Source: Caballeronia megalochromosomata (GTDB taxonomy: Bacteria > Pseudomonadota > Gammaproteobacteria > Burkholderiales > Burkholderiaceae). Taken from it: 59,809 nt of DNA. Under the pieces are notes generated by a model. It did no database searches and was not told the origin of the DNA. It saw nothing but the letters and a program-made list of their open reading frames with translations. Shown here one piece after another: positions 1-8,781 of this stretch; the first letter of the stretch is position 1, and each line of letters begins with the position of its first letter. Where the stretch lies: assembly GCA_001580565.1 (NCBI GenBank), contig LRBF01000244.1:1-59809 (forward strand), read 5' to 3'. The position numbers and the translations under genes are program-made.

Positions 1-49
1 GTGCCAATAGACCACCGCGAATACGGGATCCGGCAACAAAAAGCTCCCA

Positions 50-970
50 CTATCCCAACCCGTTCACCGCCCGAAACCTCCCCGGCGCGACGCCATAAAG
101 CTCCTTGAACCGCTTCGAAAACGCCGCTTCCGACTGATACCCCACATCCGCCGCAACATCCGCAATGCTCTTCTTCGTGTGCGTGAGCATGGTGCTGGCG
201 AGTTGCATCCGCACGTGACTCAGCAACGCCAGCGGCGAACTATCCGAATGCGCAGAAAACGCGCGCATGAACGTCGCGCGCGACATCGCCGCTTCCTTGG
301 CTAGCATTTCCAGCGTCCACGGCTCGGCCGGCCGTTCCAGCATCGCGATGATGGACGCACCCAGCCTTCGATTCGCCAGCAGTCCGAGCACGCCCGCGAG
401 CGAGGGCTGCCCGTCGAGCCACGCGCGCAATACCATCGTGAAGAGCGCGGTGGACAATGCCGTGACGATCGACGGCGCCCCGAGCCGCGCATCTTCCGCC
501 TCGCGGCGCATCGTCTGGACGAGCGGCGCGAGGTAGACCGCCGATGCATCTGCGAACGACACATGCACGACATCCGGCAGCACATCGATCAGCAGCGCGC
601 GCGGTGCGTAAAGAAAGCGCCCGCACAGCAGATCCACGCCCGGTTGCCGCCCGCCGCAATTGCTTTCCACCGTGACCGCGCCGTTATGGCGCGCTTCCAT
701 CGCCGCTGGCGCCGCGCCTGTTTCGCGCGCCTGGATGCTCAGCACGTGCGCGTCGCCGCGCGGCAGAAAGAAGATGTCCCCGGCGCGCAGTTCCAGCGGC
801 GCATGACCCTTCCGAAGCACCGTGCACGCGCCGTCGAGCACGACGTGATACACCGCTTCGCCAGCGGGCGCGGGTGCGTGATCGAGCTCCAGCGGGCCGC
901 TCAATAGGCAGCGCAGATCGAGCGCGCCGGAGAGGCTCGCAAGCTGAATCAGTTTGTCGAGTGCGTCCAT
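50..970 (-). CDS. AraC-family transcriptional regulator with cupin sensor
   Basis: A cytoplasmic DNA-binding regulator of 306 residues. The N-terminal half (about 1-190) is an AraC_binding_6/cupin-type sensor; the stretch LRAGDIFFLPRGDAHVL is a typical cupin strand pair. The C-terminal 100 residues form the double helix-turn-helix of the AraC family: first helix pair around LEMLAKEAAMSRATFMRAF, second around SIADVAADVGYQSEAAFSKR, ending in the usual YGVAPGRFR. Full length for the family. It is transcribed away from the LysR gene upstream on the same strand, with no obvious structural gene beside it, so the target is unknown. Confidence 0.9.
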   Translation of the reverse strand: MDALDKLIQLASLSGALDLRCLLSGPLELDHAPAPAGEAVYHVVLDGACTVLRKGHAPLELRAGDIFFLPRGDAHVLSIQARETGAAPAAMEARHNGAVTVESNCGGRQPGVDLLCGRFLYAPRALLIDVLPDVVHVSFADASAVYLAPLVQTMRREAEDARLGAPSIVTALSTALFTMVLRAWLDGQPSLAGVLGLLANRRLGASIIAMLERPAEPWTLEMLAKEAAMSRATFMRAFSAHSDSSPLALLSHVRMQLASTMLTHTKKSIADVAADVGYQSEAAFSKRFKELYGVAPGRFRAVNGLG

Positions 971-1028
971 GAGCGAAGCGGGCCGAGGGTGTCGTTCTGG
1001 ATAGTATCGAAGTCCCGCCGGGCGCGCG

Positions 1029-2012
1029 CTACTTCGCGATTTCGCCCAGTTCGCGCGGCTCGTCTTCCGGGGACGCCGCGCCGGCCTTCCTGCGCGTGAG
1101 CGAATCGGAGACGGTCGACATCAGCGTGCGCAGCCACGCGACGTCCGTCGGCTGATCGGGCTGCGGCACCGAAAGCTGATAGCACTTGATGCGCGGAAAG
1201 GGCACGGGCGAGTCGAGCACCGCGAGCGGCAGCATCGCCGCATAGTGCTGCGCGAAGCGGCGCGGCGCGGTGAAGATGAGGTCCGACTGCAGCAGCACCT
1301 GCGGCACGAGGCCGAAGTAGGGAATCGTCGTGACGATGCGCCGCTCGATGCCCGCGCGCGCGAGGCCGATGTCGATCGGATGCCGCCTGCCGCCGCTATA
1401 CGGCGTCGGCGCGAGATGCGCGGCGAGCGCGTAGCGTTCGGCCGTGAGCGGCTCGCGCGCGAGCGGATGATTCGCGCGCATCAGGCAGACGAATACGTCG
1501 GTGAACAGGTCCTGGCGTTCGAAGCGTGGCTCGGGCTTCGTCCAGTTGGCGACCATCAGATCGATTTCGCCTTCGTCGAGCATGCGCTCATGGTCGCGCA
1601 TCGGATTCAGCGATTCGATCTCCAGGCGCGCATTGGGCGCCGCATCGCGAAAAGCCGCGACGAGCGTCGGCATGAAGAAATCGTTCAGATAATCGGGTGC
1701 GGCGAGGCGGAAGGTGCGGCGCGAACTCGCTGCGTCGAAATCGCCGTGCGGCGTCGCGACGAATTCCACTTCCCGCAATGCGCGCTGGGCGGGCGCGAGC
1801 AGCGACTCGCCGTATTCGGTCGGCACCATGCCCTGCTTGCCGCGCACGAGAATCGGGTCGTTCAGGATCTCGCGCAGGCGGCGCAACGCGGTGCTGATCG
1901 CCGGTTGCGTCTGATTCAGCCGCTGCGCGGTCTGCGTCACGCTGCGCTCCAGCAACAGGGTGCGCAGCACGCGGATGAGCCAGATGTCGAGTGAGTCGGC
2001 GGGATCGTTCAT
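1029..2012 (-). CDS. LysR-family transcriptional regulator
   Basis: A LysR-type regulator of about 327 residues when started at MNDPADS. The winged helix-turn-helix is at roughly residues 10-70 (SVTQTAQRLNQTQPAISTAL, then LREILNDPILVRG), followed by the substrate-binding-like effector domain to the C terminus. An upstream in-frame start would add 16 residues, but the family normally begins just before the first helix, so the start at 2012 is preferred. The sensed ligand cannot be told from the sequence. It lies head to tail upstream of the AraC gene and downstream of an isomerase gene on the same strand, and may control that isomerase. Confidence 0.88.
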   Translation of the reverse strand: MNDPADSLDIWLIRVLRTLLLERSVTQTAQRLNQTQPAISTALRRLREILNDPILVRGKQGMVPTEYGESLLAPAQRALREVEFVATPHGDFDAASSRRTFRLAAPDYLNDFFMPTLVAAFRDAAPNARLEIESLNPMRDHERMLDEGEIDLMVANWTKPEPRFERQDLFTDVFVCLMRANHPLAREPLTAERYALAAHLAPTPYSGGRRHPIDIGLARAGIERRIVTTIPYFGLVPQVLLQSDLIFTAPRRFAQHYAAMLPLAVLDSPVPFPRIKCYQLSVPQPDQPTDVAWLRTLMSTVSDSLTRRKAGAASPEDEPRELGEIAK

Positions 2013-2149
2013 GGGCTGCGAAGCGGTTGAATTCAGGACGCGCGGCGCGAGTTCGCGCACCGTAGCCCTAAGTTAAACGCTTATCCAATTTTGACGCCAT
2101 AGCGAGCGCGCTATGCATGGCATAGGCGCGTTCGCCGACACGGCCGGCG

Positions 2150-2809
2150 TCAGCCGAAATCGGCGTCGCGCGGCGCGATCGGCAGCGCGCTGATGCGCTT
2201 CACTTCCGCGCCGTCGAGCCAGTTCGGCGAGCGCGCGACGTAGAGCACCATCGGCAGCGTGTCCTCGCCCCAGAAGATCTGATCGTTGACGAGGAAGGTC
2301 GGCACGCCGAACACGCCCATCGACACCGCGCGGTCGTTGTTGTCGCGCAGCTTCGCCTTGATGTCCTCGTCCTCGATGCGCGTTTCGCCCTCCGGCATGC
2401 CGACGTGCTCGCACAACGCACGGAAGCCCTCAGGCGTCGCCGGATCGCGCCCCTCGCGCCAGATGTAGCGGAAGATTTCGCGCACGCGGCCGATTTCGCC
2501 GTTCGCCAGCACGGCGAGCCGCAGCGCCTTGGACGGATCGAACGGATGCGCGGGCGGCATCCTGAAAGGAATGCCCAGTTGCTCCGCGCGGAACAACGCG
2601 TGCCGGTACGTGAAGACGCGCTTGGAGGGAATCGTCGCCGCGTGCGGCTGGCCCCAGCGGTCGAGGAGCTTCATCAACTGGACGGGCACGAGCTCGAACG
2701 GCATGGCCGGCCATTTTTCATGCTGCTCCAGCAGCAGGTACGAAAAGGGCGAAATGAAGTCGAAGAAAAAGTACGGATGACCAGCGCTGGTCGAATGCGG
2801 GGCACTCAT
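2150..2809 (-). CDS. 2-hydroxychromene-2-carboxylate isomerase-like DsbA-fold protein
   Basis: About 219 residues with the DsbA-like/kappa-class glutathione transferase fold. The N-terminal strand and active-site loop read YFFFDFISPFSYL, with the serine typical of hydroxychromene carboxylate isomerases, and the cis-proline region is GVFGVPTFLVND. Family members isomerise 2-hydroxychromene-2-carboxylate in naphthalene catabolism or act as glutathione-dependent isomerases. No aromatic degradation genes are nearby, so the substrate here is open. The start at 2809 is supported by a purine-rich GAGAAGGGAAC just upstream; a longer in-frame extension is arginine-rich and unlike the family. Confidence 0.85.
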   Translation of the reverse strand: MSAPHSTSAGHPYFFFDFISPFSYLLLEQHEKWPAMPFELVPVQLMKLLDRWGQPHAATIPSKRVFTYRHALFRAEQLGIPFRMPPAHPFDPSKALRLAVLANGEIGRVREIFRYIWREGRDPATPEGFRALCEHVGMPEGETRIEDEDIKAKLRDNNDRAVSMGVFGVPTFLVNDQIFWGEDTLPMVLYVARSPNWLDGAEVKRISALPIAPRDADFG

Positions 2810-2950
2810 GTTCCCTTCTCCCTGAGATTCCGTGGCTCGGCTCGCGCGAACGCGCGCCGCTGCCTCATCTGTTCGTTTTTTGTCGTGTCCTGCATGGCGG
2901 ATGCGCTGCGCGCGGCATCGCATCCATTCTTTCCGCTTCTCCAATAGATA

Positions 2951-4426
2951 TTACGTGCTGCCTTGTTCCGTGTCTGCCCGCGCAGCGACACGGGACGCAT
3001 CCGGTTGCGCCACGGCGTGCGCGGGGGCATCGCCCGCCTGCGCGACCGGCACGTGCGCGAGGCGCTGCCGCACGAAGCCGATGTGCTCGCGCAGCACGTA
3101 GAACTGATCCGCGAACGCGAGCGGCATCTTCATGCGATTCACCGCCGTCTCGATCGCGTCGATGCGGTCCAGCAGGGCGTCGCGCTGCGCGATGTCCGGG
3201 CCGCTGATCGCTTCGCGTTCTATCGCAATGAGCGCGCCATACCATCGGTAGATGCGCGATTTCACGCGCCACCGATATAGCCCCGGCACGAGCCGCAGGC
3301 CCGGAATCAGCACCACGATCAGCGGCACCAACACGACGAGCACGCGATCGGCGAGACTCGCGAGCCAGAACGGCAGCGAGCGGTACAGGAAACTCTTGCC
3401 CGATTTGTAGTAGCGCTCGGCGTTGTCGCTGATGCGGAATTCGTGCGCGAGCGGCGCGGGAAATTCGTTGGCGCGCTGCAGCAGATTGGCGCGCCCGTGC
3501 ACTTCGCGCGCGGCTTCGATCAGCAGGTCGGAGAGCGCCGGATGCAGGCTGTCGCGCGCGACCAGCTCGGCCGTCGGCGCAATCATGTGGACCGGGCGCG
3601 GCGGCAGGTTGCGGGAAAAGTCGAACGCGCCCATCGGCAGTTCGATCTCTGTCAGATACGGGAAGCGGCGCGCGTAGGCATCGGCCTGGGCGAAATCCAT
3701 GAAGCGGATGCCTGGCGTGCGCAAGAGCTTCGCCATCGTCGGCGGCTGGGCGGAGTCGCCGGTCAGAAAGACGGCGTCGATCTGGCCGTCTTCGAGCGCT
3801 TTCGCGGCTTCGTCGCCGGCGAGCGGCAGCAGCACCGTGTCGCCGCCCGGTTCGATGCCGTTCGCCTTCAAGAGATTCAGCGCGAGCACGCGCGTGCCGC
3901 TGCCTTCCGCGCCGATCGCGAGCCGCTTGCCCTTCAGTTCCGACAATCGGGTGACGACCATCGCGCTGCGATAAAACACCGCGAGCGGCACGTAGGACAC
4001 GCTCCCGAGCGATTCCAGGTTGTCGTGTGTCGCGCCGGGTTTGGTGAGGCCGCCCTGCACGAAACCGACGTCGACGTTCGATTTCGGGTCTTCGAGCCGC
4101 GTCAGGTTGTCGAGCGAGCCTTGCGTTTCCAGCACGTTGAGCGTCACGCGGTTGCGCGCAAGGATCTCCTTGTATTTCTGCGCGCTGGTCCAGAACGAAC
4201 TGCCTTTCGGCCCGGCGGCGATGGTAAGCGTGCTCGGCGGCGCGGGCTGGATCAGCCGCACGGCGGCGTAGAGCGCGATCGCGCATACGAGCAGGATCGG
4301 ACCGAAGGTGAGCGCGAGGTCGCGCCAGGAGATCGCGACAAAGCGCGCGACGATCCGCGGCTGGGGCTTGCGTCGCGGCGGGGCGTCCGGATCGTTGCCC
4401 GGATTGCTTCCTGAAGGCTGGGTCAT
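2951..4426 (-). CDS. TAXI-family TRAP-type solute-binding protein with membrane anchors
   Basis: A 491-residue protein. A cytoplasmic N terminus and one transmembrane helix (about 38-60, LALTFGPILLVCAIALYAAV) are followed by a TAXI substrate-binding domain (about 68-330; LTIAAGPKGSSFW, KRLAIGAEGSGTR, DGQIDAVFLTGDS). A second hydrophobic segment lies near 355-380 and a soluble, helical C-terminal tail follows. Classical TAXI proteins are secreted periplasmic receptors for TRAP transporters. This one is anchored at both ends, and no TRAP permease gene lies nearby. It may act as a sensor or an auxiliary receptor; the ligand is unknown. Confidence 0.85.
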   Translation of the reverse strand: MTQPSGSNPGNDPDAPPRRKPQPRIVARFVAISWRDLALTFGPILLVCAIALYAAVRLIQPAPPSTLTIAAGPKGSSFWTSAQKYKEILARNRVTLNVLETQGSLDNLTRLEDPKSNVDVGFVQGGLTKPGATHDNLESLGSVSYVPLAVFYRSAMVVTRLSELKGKRLAIGAEGSGTRVLALNLLKANGIEPGGDTVLLPLAGDEAAKALEDGQIDAVFLTGDSAQPPTMAKLLRTPGIRFMDFAQADAYARRFPYLTEIELPMGAFDFSRNLPPRPVHMIAPTAELVARDSLHPALSDLLIEAAREVHGRANLLQRANEFPAPLAHEFRISDNAERYYKSGKSFLYRSLPFWLASLADRVLVVLVPLIVVLIPGLRLVPGLYRWRVKSRIYRWYGALIAIEREAISGPDIAQRDALLDRIDAIETAVNRMKMPLAFADQFYVLREHIGFVRQRLAHVPVAQAGDAPAHAVAQPDASRVAARADTEQGST

Positions 4427-5077
4427 CTCGTCGGTAATCGGAAAACTGTGCGTAAAACTGAGTGCGCGAGCTTACCCGATCGCGATGCGCGGACATCTCC
4501 ACGAACGGGTTCGGCATGGCGCGAGCGGCGCGTCCGGGCGGCCGGCATGGCGTCGATGGTACATGAGATCGATCCGCGCCAAGCGGGCTGCGCGGCGCGC
4601 GCGCAGTGTGACCGGCGTGTGTCGGCGTGCGTCGGCGCTCGCGACGATGTTGCGCGGGCGCGGCTTCCCGTAAGGCTGCGTCGTTAAATGCTTTGCGCTT
4701 ATGGCCGTGCTGGGCTAAATTGACGTTCGCCGCCGCACGACAAGGCTCTTCGCGCGCCGCAGCCCGGAATGTGGGTTCGTGAGCTGCGCCGGGCACCCGC
4801 CTTGCGGCAGGTCATATTCGAGCCGACGGGTTTTTCCGCCCGACCAACCGGCCGCAGTTTGTTTCTTTCGCCAGTCTCTCGCAGCACCGTGAGCCGCATT
4901 CGCCGGCTCGCCGCCGTCATGCCCGCGCGCCTTTGTCAGGCCACGGGCGCGCGCGTGGCCACGGGCAGCCGCTCGAAGTCGTCGCCCAGCCGCTGGGAAT
5001 GCGGCCCGGTTTTTGAAGTGCAAAACGAGCGAAGTAGCAACTGTGCGAAGTCAACAAGCGAAACAAAAGGAGAAATC
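4427..5077. other. Intergenic region without a recognisable gene
   Basis: About 650 bases between two divergently transcribed genes. No reading frame here has a family match, a Shine-Dalgarno site or convincing codon bias. It should hold the promoters of both flanking genes, but no clear -35/-10 pair was seen. It carries one copy (4786-4808) of a 23-base sequence found again, with one mismatch, at 22997-23019. Confidence 0.55.
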
Positions 5078-5449
5078 ATGAAAGCAGTCGATCTGTTGAA
5101 GGCGCTGGGTGTAGTGGTGTGCGTGGCCGTGGCTTCGAGCGCCTATGCCCAATCGAGCGACGCGGCGGCCACGAGTACCGATTCGGCGGCGCAGGCGAAG
5201 GCCCAGAAATCCGCGACCAAGAAGACCGACCGCAAGCTCGGCTACGACGTGCGCCGCGCGCTGTCGAAGACGCAGGGCTTCGATGTGTCGAACGTGTTCG
5301 TGCGCGCTCGCGGCGGCGCGGTCACGCTGACCGGCACGGTGCCGGAAGGCGGCCAGATCGCCCAGGCCGAAGAAGTGGCGAAGGGCGTTCCTGGCGTGAA
5401 GTCGGTTTCCAACAAGATCACCCTCGGCGTGCAAGGCGGCGGAGGTTAA
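5078..5449 (+). CDS. BON-domain periplasmic protein
   Basis: A 123-residue exported protein. The signal peptide (about 1-25) ends at SSAYAQ. A low-complexity Ala/Ser/Lys linker follows, then one BON domain (about 55-118; GYDVRRALSKTQGFDVSNV, GGAVTLTGTV, GVPGVKSVSNKI). BON domains bind phospholipid or maintain the outer membrane, and OsmY is a known member. The start is fixed by the strong site AAAGGAGAAATC directly before the ATG. A factor-independent terminator follows, so it is probably transcribed alone. Confidence 0.88.
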   Translation: MKAVDLLKALGVVVCVAVASSAYAQSSDAAATSTDSAAQAKAQKSATKKTDRKLGYDVRRALSKTQGFDVSNVFVRARGGAVTLTGTVPEGGQIAQAEEVAKGVPGVKSVSNKITLGVQGGGG

Positions 5450-5518
5450 TAACACGAGCGGAAAGCGCGCGGCGTCACACGACGTCGCGGGCTTCGGTCG
5501 TCACGCGAGTATTTGAAA

Positions 5519-5554
5519 CGGGCTCCGGCTTTGCCGCCGGAGCCCGTTGTCGTT
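5519..5554 (+). terminator. Factor-independent terminator after the BON gene
   Basis: An 11-bp perfect stem (5519-5529 with 5536-5546), very GC-rich, with a 6-base loop (TTTGCC) and then TTGTCGTTT. It lies 70 bases after the BON stop codon. Confidence 0.75.
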
Positions 5555-5698
5555 TGGCGCTTTCGTTGTCGCGGCGCGTGCATTCGGCCGCGATTCTCGT
5601 CTGATAAAGCGCGATACTTGCACTGTCGGCCGCGCGTCGCGCACGCGTTGCAGTCATCAGGTTGCACCACTCATCGGAACGTATGGCGGAGACTCACA

Positions 5699-7828
5699 AT
5701 GAAAAGATTCGCGCGTACCCAGAGGTTGCAGAATGTGCCGCTGCACGGCGCGCTGGCGATGCTCGCTGCGATGGCGCTCGTCGCATGCCACGGCGGCGAT
5801 GACGACAATAGCGGCGGCGGCCAGCCGACCAACACCTTGCCGAGCTTCATCTCCGGCTCGGTCAACACGCAGACTTATGACGGTTCGTCCGACGACCTGC
5901 TCACGGCGGGTCTCGGCAAGACCGGCCTCGCATCGACGACTCCGCCCTCGATCGCCAAACCGGCCGCGCCGACAGCAGCCGAGTTGCGCCGCCTCGCGAT
6001 CTATTCGAACTACCGCGCGCTCGTCGACATGTCGGCGAACGGTGGCTACGGCCGCTTCTGGGGTCCGAACGTCGATCTGAACGGCAACGACACGCTCGGC
6101 GAAGGCAAGATCGCGGGCAAGGAATACATCGCCTATTCCGACGACGGCAGCGGCACGCAGAACGTCAGCCTGCTCGTGCAGATTCCGGCGAGCTTCAATC
6201 CGGATCAGCCTTGCATCGTCACGGCGACGTCATCGGGATCGCGCGGCATCTACGGCGCGATCTCGGCGGCCGGCGAGTGGGGCCTGAAGCGCGGTTGCGC
6301 GGTCGCCTACACCGACAAGGGCAGCGGCAACGGCGGCCACGAGTTATCGACCAACCTCGTCACGATGATCGACGGCACGCTCTCCAACGCCGACTTCGCC
6401 GGGACGAAGGCGATCTTCAAGGCGAACGTGAGCGCGTCGGCGCTGTCGTCGTTCAATTCGATCTTCCCGAATCGCTACGCGTACAAGCACGCGCATTCGC
6501 AGCAGAACCCGGAAAAGGACTGGGGCAAGAACACGCTGCAGGCGATCCAGTTCGCGTACTGGGCGCTCAACGACATGTTCGGCGCGGTCAGCGGCTCGAC
6601 GCATCAGGTGCGCTACAACAAGGGCGACATCACGACGATCGCGGCGTCGGTGAGCAACGGCGGCGGCGCGTCGCTGGCGGCGGCGGAGCAGGACACCGAT
6701 GGCTGGATCACGGCGGTCGTCGTCGGCGAGCCGCAGATCAACCTGAATCTGCCGTCGCAGGTCTCGGTGCGGCAGGGCGGCGTGCCGGTCGGCTCGTTCG
6801 GGCGGCCGCTCGCGGATTACACGACGCTCGCGAACCTGCTGCAGCCGTGCGCGGCGCTCGCGCCCGCCGCGGCCGGCGCGCCGTATCTGAGCACGCTGCC
6901 CGTGGCGACCACGAACGCGATCCGCACGGCGCGTTGCGCGACGCTCGCCGCCAACGGGCTCGTCGCGAGCGGCAACACCGTCGTGCAGGCCACGGATGCG
7001 CTCAACCAGTTGCATCAGGCGGGCTATCAGACCGACTCCGACACGCTCCAGGCGCCGATGTGGGATTCGCAGGCGGTGCCGGCCGTGGCCGTCACCTACG
7101 CCGACGCGTACATGAAGGCGAGCGTGCTCGACAACCTGTGCAACTTCAGCTTCGGCACGACCAATGCGGTGACGGGCGCGGCGGGCGTGTCGCCGCTCGT
7201 CTCTCCGATGCCGACGCTCTTCGGCAACGGCAACGGCGTGCCGCCGACCAACGGTATCAATCTCGTCTACAACGCGGGGACGACGGGCGCGGCGGATCAT
7301 CGGTTCGCAACGCCCGACGCGAGCTACGCGGGCGCCGCATGCCTGCGCGCGCTGTGGACCAACGGCAATCCGACGATGGTGGGCAGCGTGAACGCGATCC
7401 GCGTGAACGCGAACCTGCGCGGCAAGCCCGCCATCATCGTGCAGGGCCGCGCCGATGCGCTCGTGCCGATCAACCATGCGTCGCGGCCGTATCTCGGCGC
7501 GAATCGCGTGGCAGAGGGCAGCAACAGCCAGCTCTCGCTCTACGAAATCACGAACGGTCAGCATTTCGACGCGTTCCTGAGCGTGGCCGGCTTCGACACG
7601 CGCTTCATTCCGGTCCACTACTACAACATTCAGGCGCTGAACCTGATGTGGAACCACCTGAAGAACAATACGCCGCTGCCGCCTTCCCAGGTGGTGCGCA
7701 CGGTCGCGCGTGGCGGCACGGCGGGATCAGCGCCCGCGCTCACGACGTCGAATCTGCCCCCGATCGCGACCGATCCGGGCGCGAACGCGATCAACGTGGC
7801 GGGCGGCGCCGTGAACGTGCCGAACTGA
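5699..7828 (+). CDS. 3-hydroxybutyrate oligomer hydrolase, lipoprotein
   Basis: About 709 residues resembling the D-(-)-3-hydroxybutyrate oligomer hydrolase family of polyhydroxybutyrate producers, which splits 3HB oligomers to monomer. The N terminus is a lipoprotein signal with lipobox LVAC at about residue 30, followed by an Asp/Gly-rich linker, so the mature enzyme is probably outer-membrane attached. The serine within SVSNGG (about residue 319) is the likely nucleophile, and NGQHFDAFL near the end probably carries the catalytic histidine. The ATG at 5699 begins directly at the signal peptide. It ends 13 bases from a convergent gene. PHB synthesis genes are not in this window. Confidence 0.87.
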   Translation: MKRFARTQRLQNVPLHGALAMLAAMALVACHGGDDDNSGGGQPTNTLPSFISGSVNTQTYDGSSDDLLTAGLGKTGLASTTPPSIAKPAAPTAAELRRLAIYSNYRALVDMSANGGYGRFWGPNVDLNGNDTLGEGKIAGKEYIAYSDDGSGTQNVSLLVQIPASFNPDQPCIVTATSSGSRGIYGAISAAGEWGLKRGCAVAYTDKGSGNGGHELSTNLVTMIDGTLSNADFAGTKAIFKANVSASALSSFNSIFPNRYAYKHAHSQQNPEKDWGKNTLQAIQFAYWALNDMFGAVSGSTHQVRYNKGDITTIAASVSNGGGASLAAAEQDTDGWITAVVVGEPQINLNLPSQVSVRQGGVPVGSFGRPLADYTTLANLLQPCAALAPAAAGAPYLSTLPVATTNAIRTARCATLAANGLVASGNTVVQATDALNQLHQAGYQTDSDTLQAPMWDSQAVPAVAVTYADAYMKASVLDNLCNFSFGTTNAVTGAAGVSPLVSPMPTLFGNGNGVPPTNGINLVYNAGTTGAADHRFATPDASYAGAACLRALWTNGNPTMVGSVNAIRVNANLRGKPAIIVQGRADALVPINHASRPYLGANRVAEGSNSQLSLYEITNGQHFDAFLSVAGFDTRFIPVHYYNIQALNLMWNHLKNNTPLPPSQVVRTVARGGTAGSAPALTTSNLPPIATDPGANAINVAGGAVNVPN

Positions 7829-7841
7829 CGAAGCGCGTGGT

Positions 7842-8576
7842 TTATTGAGTTGCGGTGGTTCGCGGCGCCGATGGCGCTGCGGCCGCCGCCGCTGCGGGTA
7901 CGTCCGACGCCTGGATCGCCGTTGCGGCGGCGGGCGTCTGCACGACGATCGGCGTCGGCGTGAGTTCGGGCGAGTTGAGGATGAGCGAGGGCGCGAGCGG
8001 CTTGCTCTTCACTTCGTCCGCCGCGACGGGCGCGCTGCGCGGCACCGTGTTCAGGTAGTGACCCATCAGACCGAAAAAGCGGTCGTAGAACTTGCCCGCA
8101 GGCACGGTCTCGCTCGAGATCTTGACCATCGCGTCGCTGTTCGAGCGGATCGGCAACGACAGCGAACCGAGCACGCTCAACCCGACGCTCGCCGACGTAT
8201 CGCTTTTCTTGAGCGCATAGCCGTCCTGCACGGCGTTCACGTACGCGATGCTCTGATTCGTCGCGTTTTCGCCGGGCGTGCACACCACATGGAACGACAC
8301 GGCGACGTGCGTCTCGGCGCTCGGCTGGAAGTTCTTGGTCGCGTCGACGGTGTCGGGCTGGCCCATCGTCGTGAGAAAGCCTTGCGACAGCAGCGCGCGG
8401 CGCGCGGCCTCGCAGGTTTCGTTGACGGTGGCGTCGAAATTGTGCGCGAACGGGCTCGCGCCGGTGGTGAAAAGCTCTTGCTGATAGCTGGGCGTGACCG
8501 TGCTGCGCCCTGCGCAGGCGGTGAGGGCGATCAGTCCGAGGGAGGCGAAAACGAGGCGCGGCGACGGCATGGGCAT
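7842..8576 (-). CDS. DUF2242-family lipoprotein
   Basis: A 244-residue lipoprotein. The signal peptide ends in the lipobox LTAC with Cys21. The body (about 30-180) matches the DUF2242 family, which has no assigned function. The C-terminal 40 residues are Ala/Pro/Thr-rich and probably disordered. It converges on the oligomer hydrolase gene. A 9-bp inverted repeat lies just upstream of its start. Confidence 0.8.
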   Translation of the reverse strand: MPMPSPRLVFASLGLIALTACAGRSTVTPSYQQELFTTGASPFAHNFDATVNETCEAARRALLSQGFLTTMGQPDTVDATKNFQPSAETHVAVSFHVVCTPGENATNQSIAYVNAVQDGYALKKSDTSASVGLSVLGSLSLPIRSNSDAMVKISSETVPAGKFYDRFFGLMGHYLNTVPRSAPVAADEVKSKPLAPSLILNSPELTPTPIVVQTPAAATAIQASDVPAAAAAAAPSAPRTTATQ

Positions 8577-8592
8577 GAGGCGGCGGATCCAG

Positions 8593-8619
8593 AATTTGTG
8601 TCAACGGCAGACACAAATT
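8593..8619. repeat. Inverted repeat AATTTGTGT-N9-ACACAAATT
   Basis: A perfect 9-bp inverted repeat with a 9-base spacer, centred about 30 bases upstream of the DUF2242 start. On the minus strand the spacer and right arm include TTGACA, a possible -35 hexamer, but no good -10 follows before the start codon. It could be an operator or a leader hairpin. Confidence 0.5.
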
Positions 8620-8640
8620 GTAGTGCCGCCAGACCGGCCG

Positions 8641-8739
8641 ATGAAAAAGCCCAGTCTGAAAAACATCGTCGAATCCGCAGTTTACGGCGTGATGAACGGC
8701 GCTCGGACCCGTCTTAATTTGTCGTTTCGGGTCGTGTAA
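8641..8739 (+). CDS. Possible 32-residue small protein
   Basis: An ATG frame of 32 codons, beginning MKKPSLKNIVESAVYGVMNG and basic at its C terminus. It ends inside the first arm of a terminator hairpin. The basic start, the central amphipathic stretch and a terminator placed exactly at the stop codon are what a small gene would look like. The ribosome-binding site is weak and no family is recognised. Confidence 0.3.
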   Translation: MKKPSLKNIVESAVYGVMNGARTRLNLSFRVV

Positions 8740-8760
8740 AGCCCGGCGCGGCCGGGCTTT
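8738..8760. terminator. Symmetric hairpin terminator
   Basis: A 10-bp perfect stem AAAGCCCGGC / GCCGGGCTTT with a 3-base loop. The A-tract and T-tract flank both sides, so it can serve the DUF4148 gene on the minus strand and any plus-strand transcript ending at 8739. Confidence 0.7.
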
Positions 8761-8781
8761 CGTGCTTGCGCAAGACGCGGC

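Noticed and set aside
2865..4796. A 643-codon frame overlapping the TAXI gene on the same strand
   Set aside because: Arginine-rich shadow without domains; the TAXI frame has clear motifs and membrane helices.
6211..7848. A 545-codon frame overlapping the oligomer hydrolase in another frame
   Set aside because: Same strand shadow with arginine-rich low-complexity content and no recognisable family.
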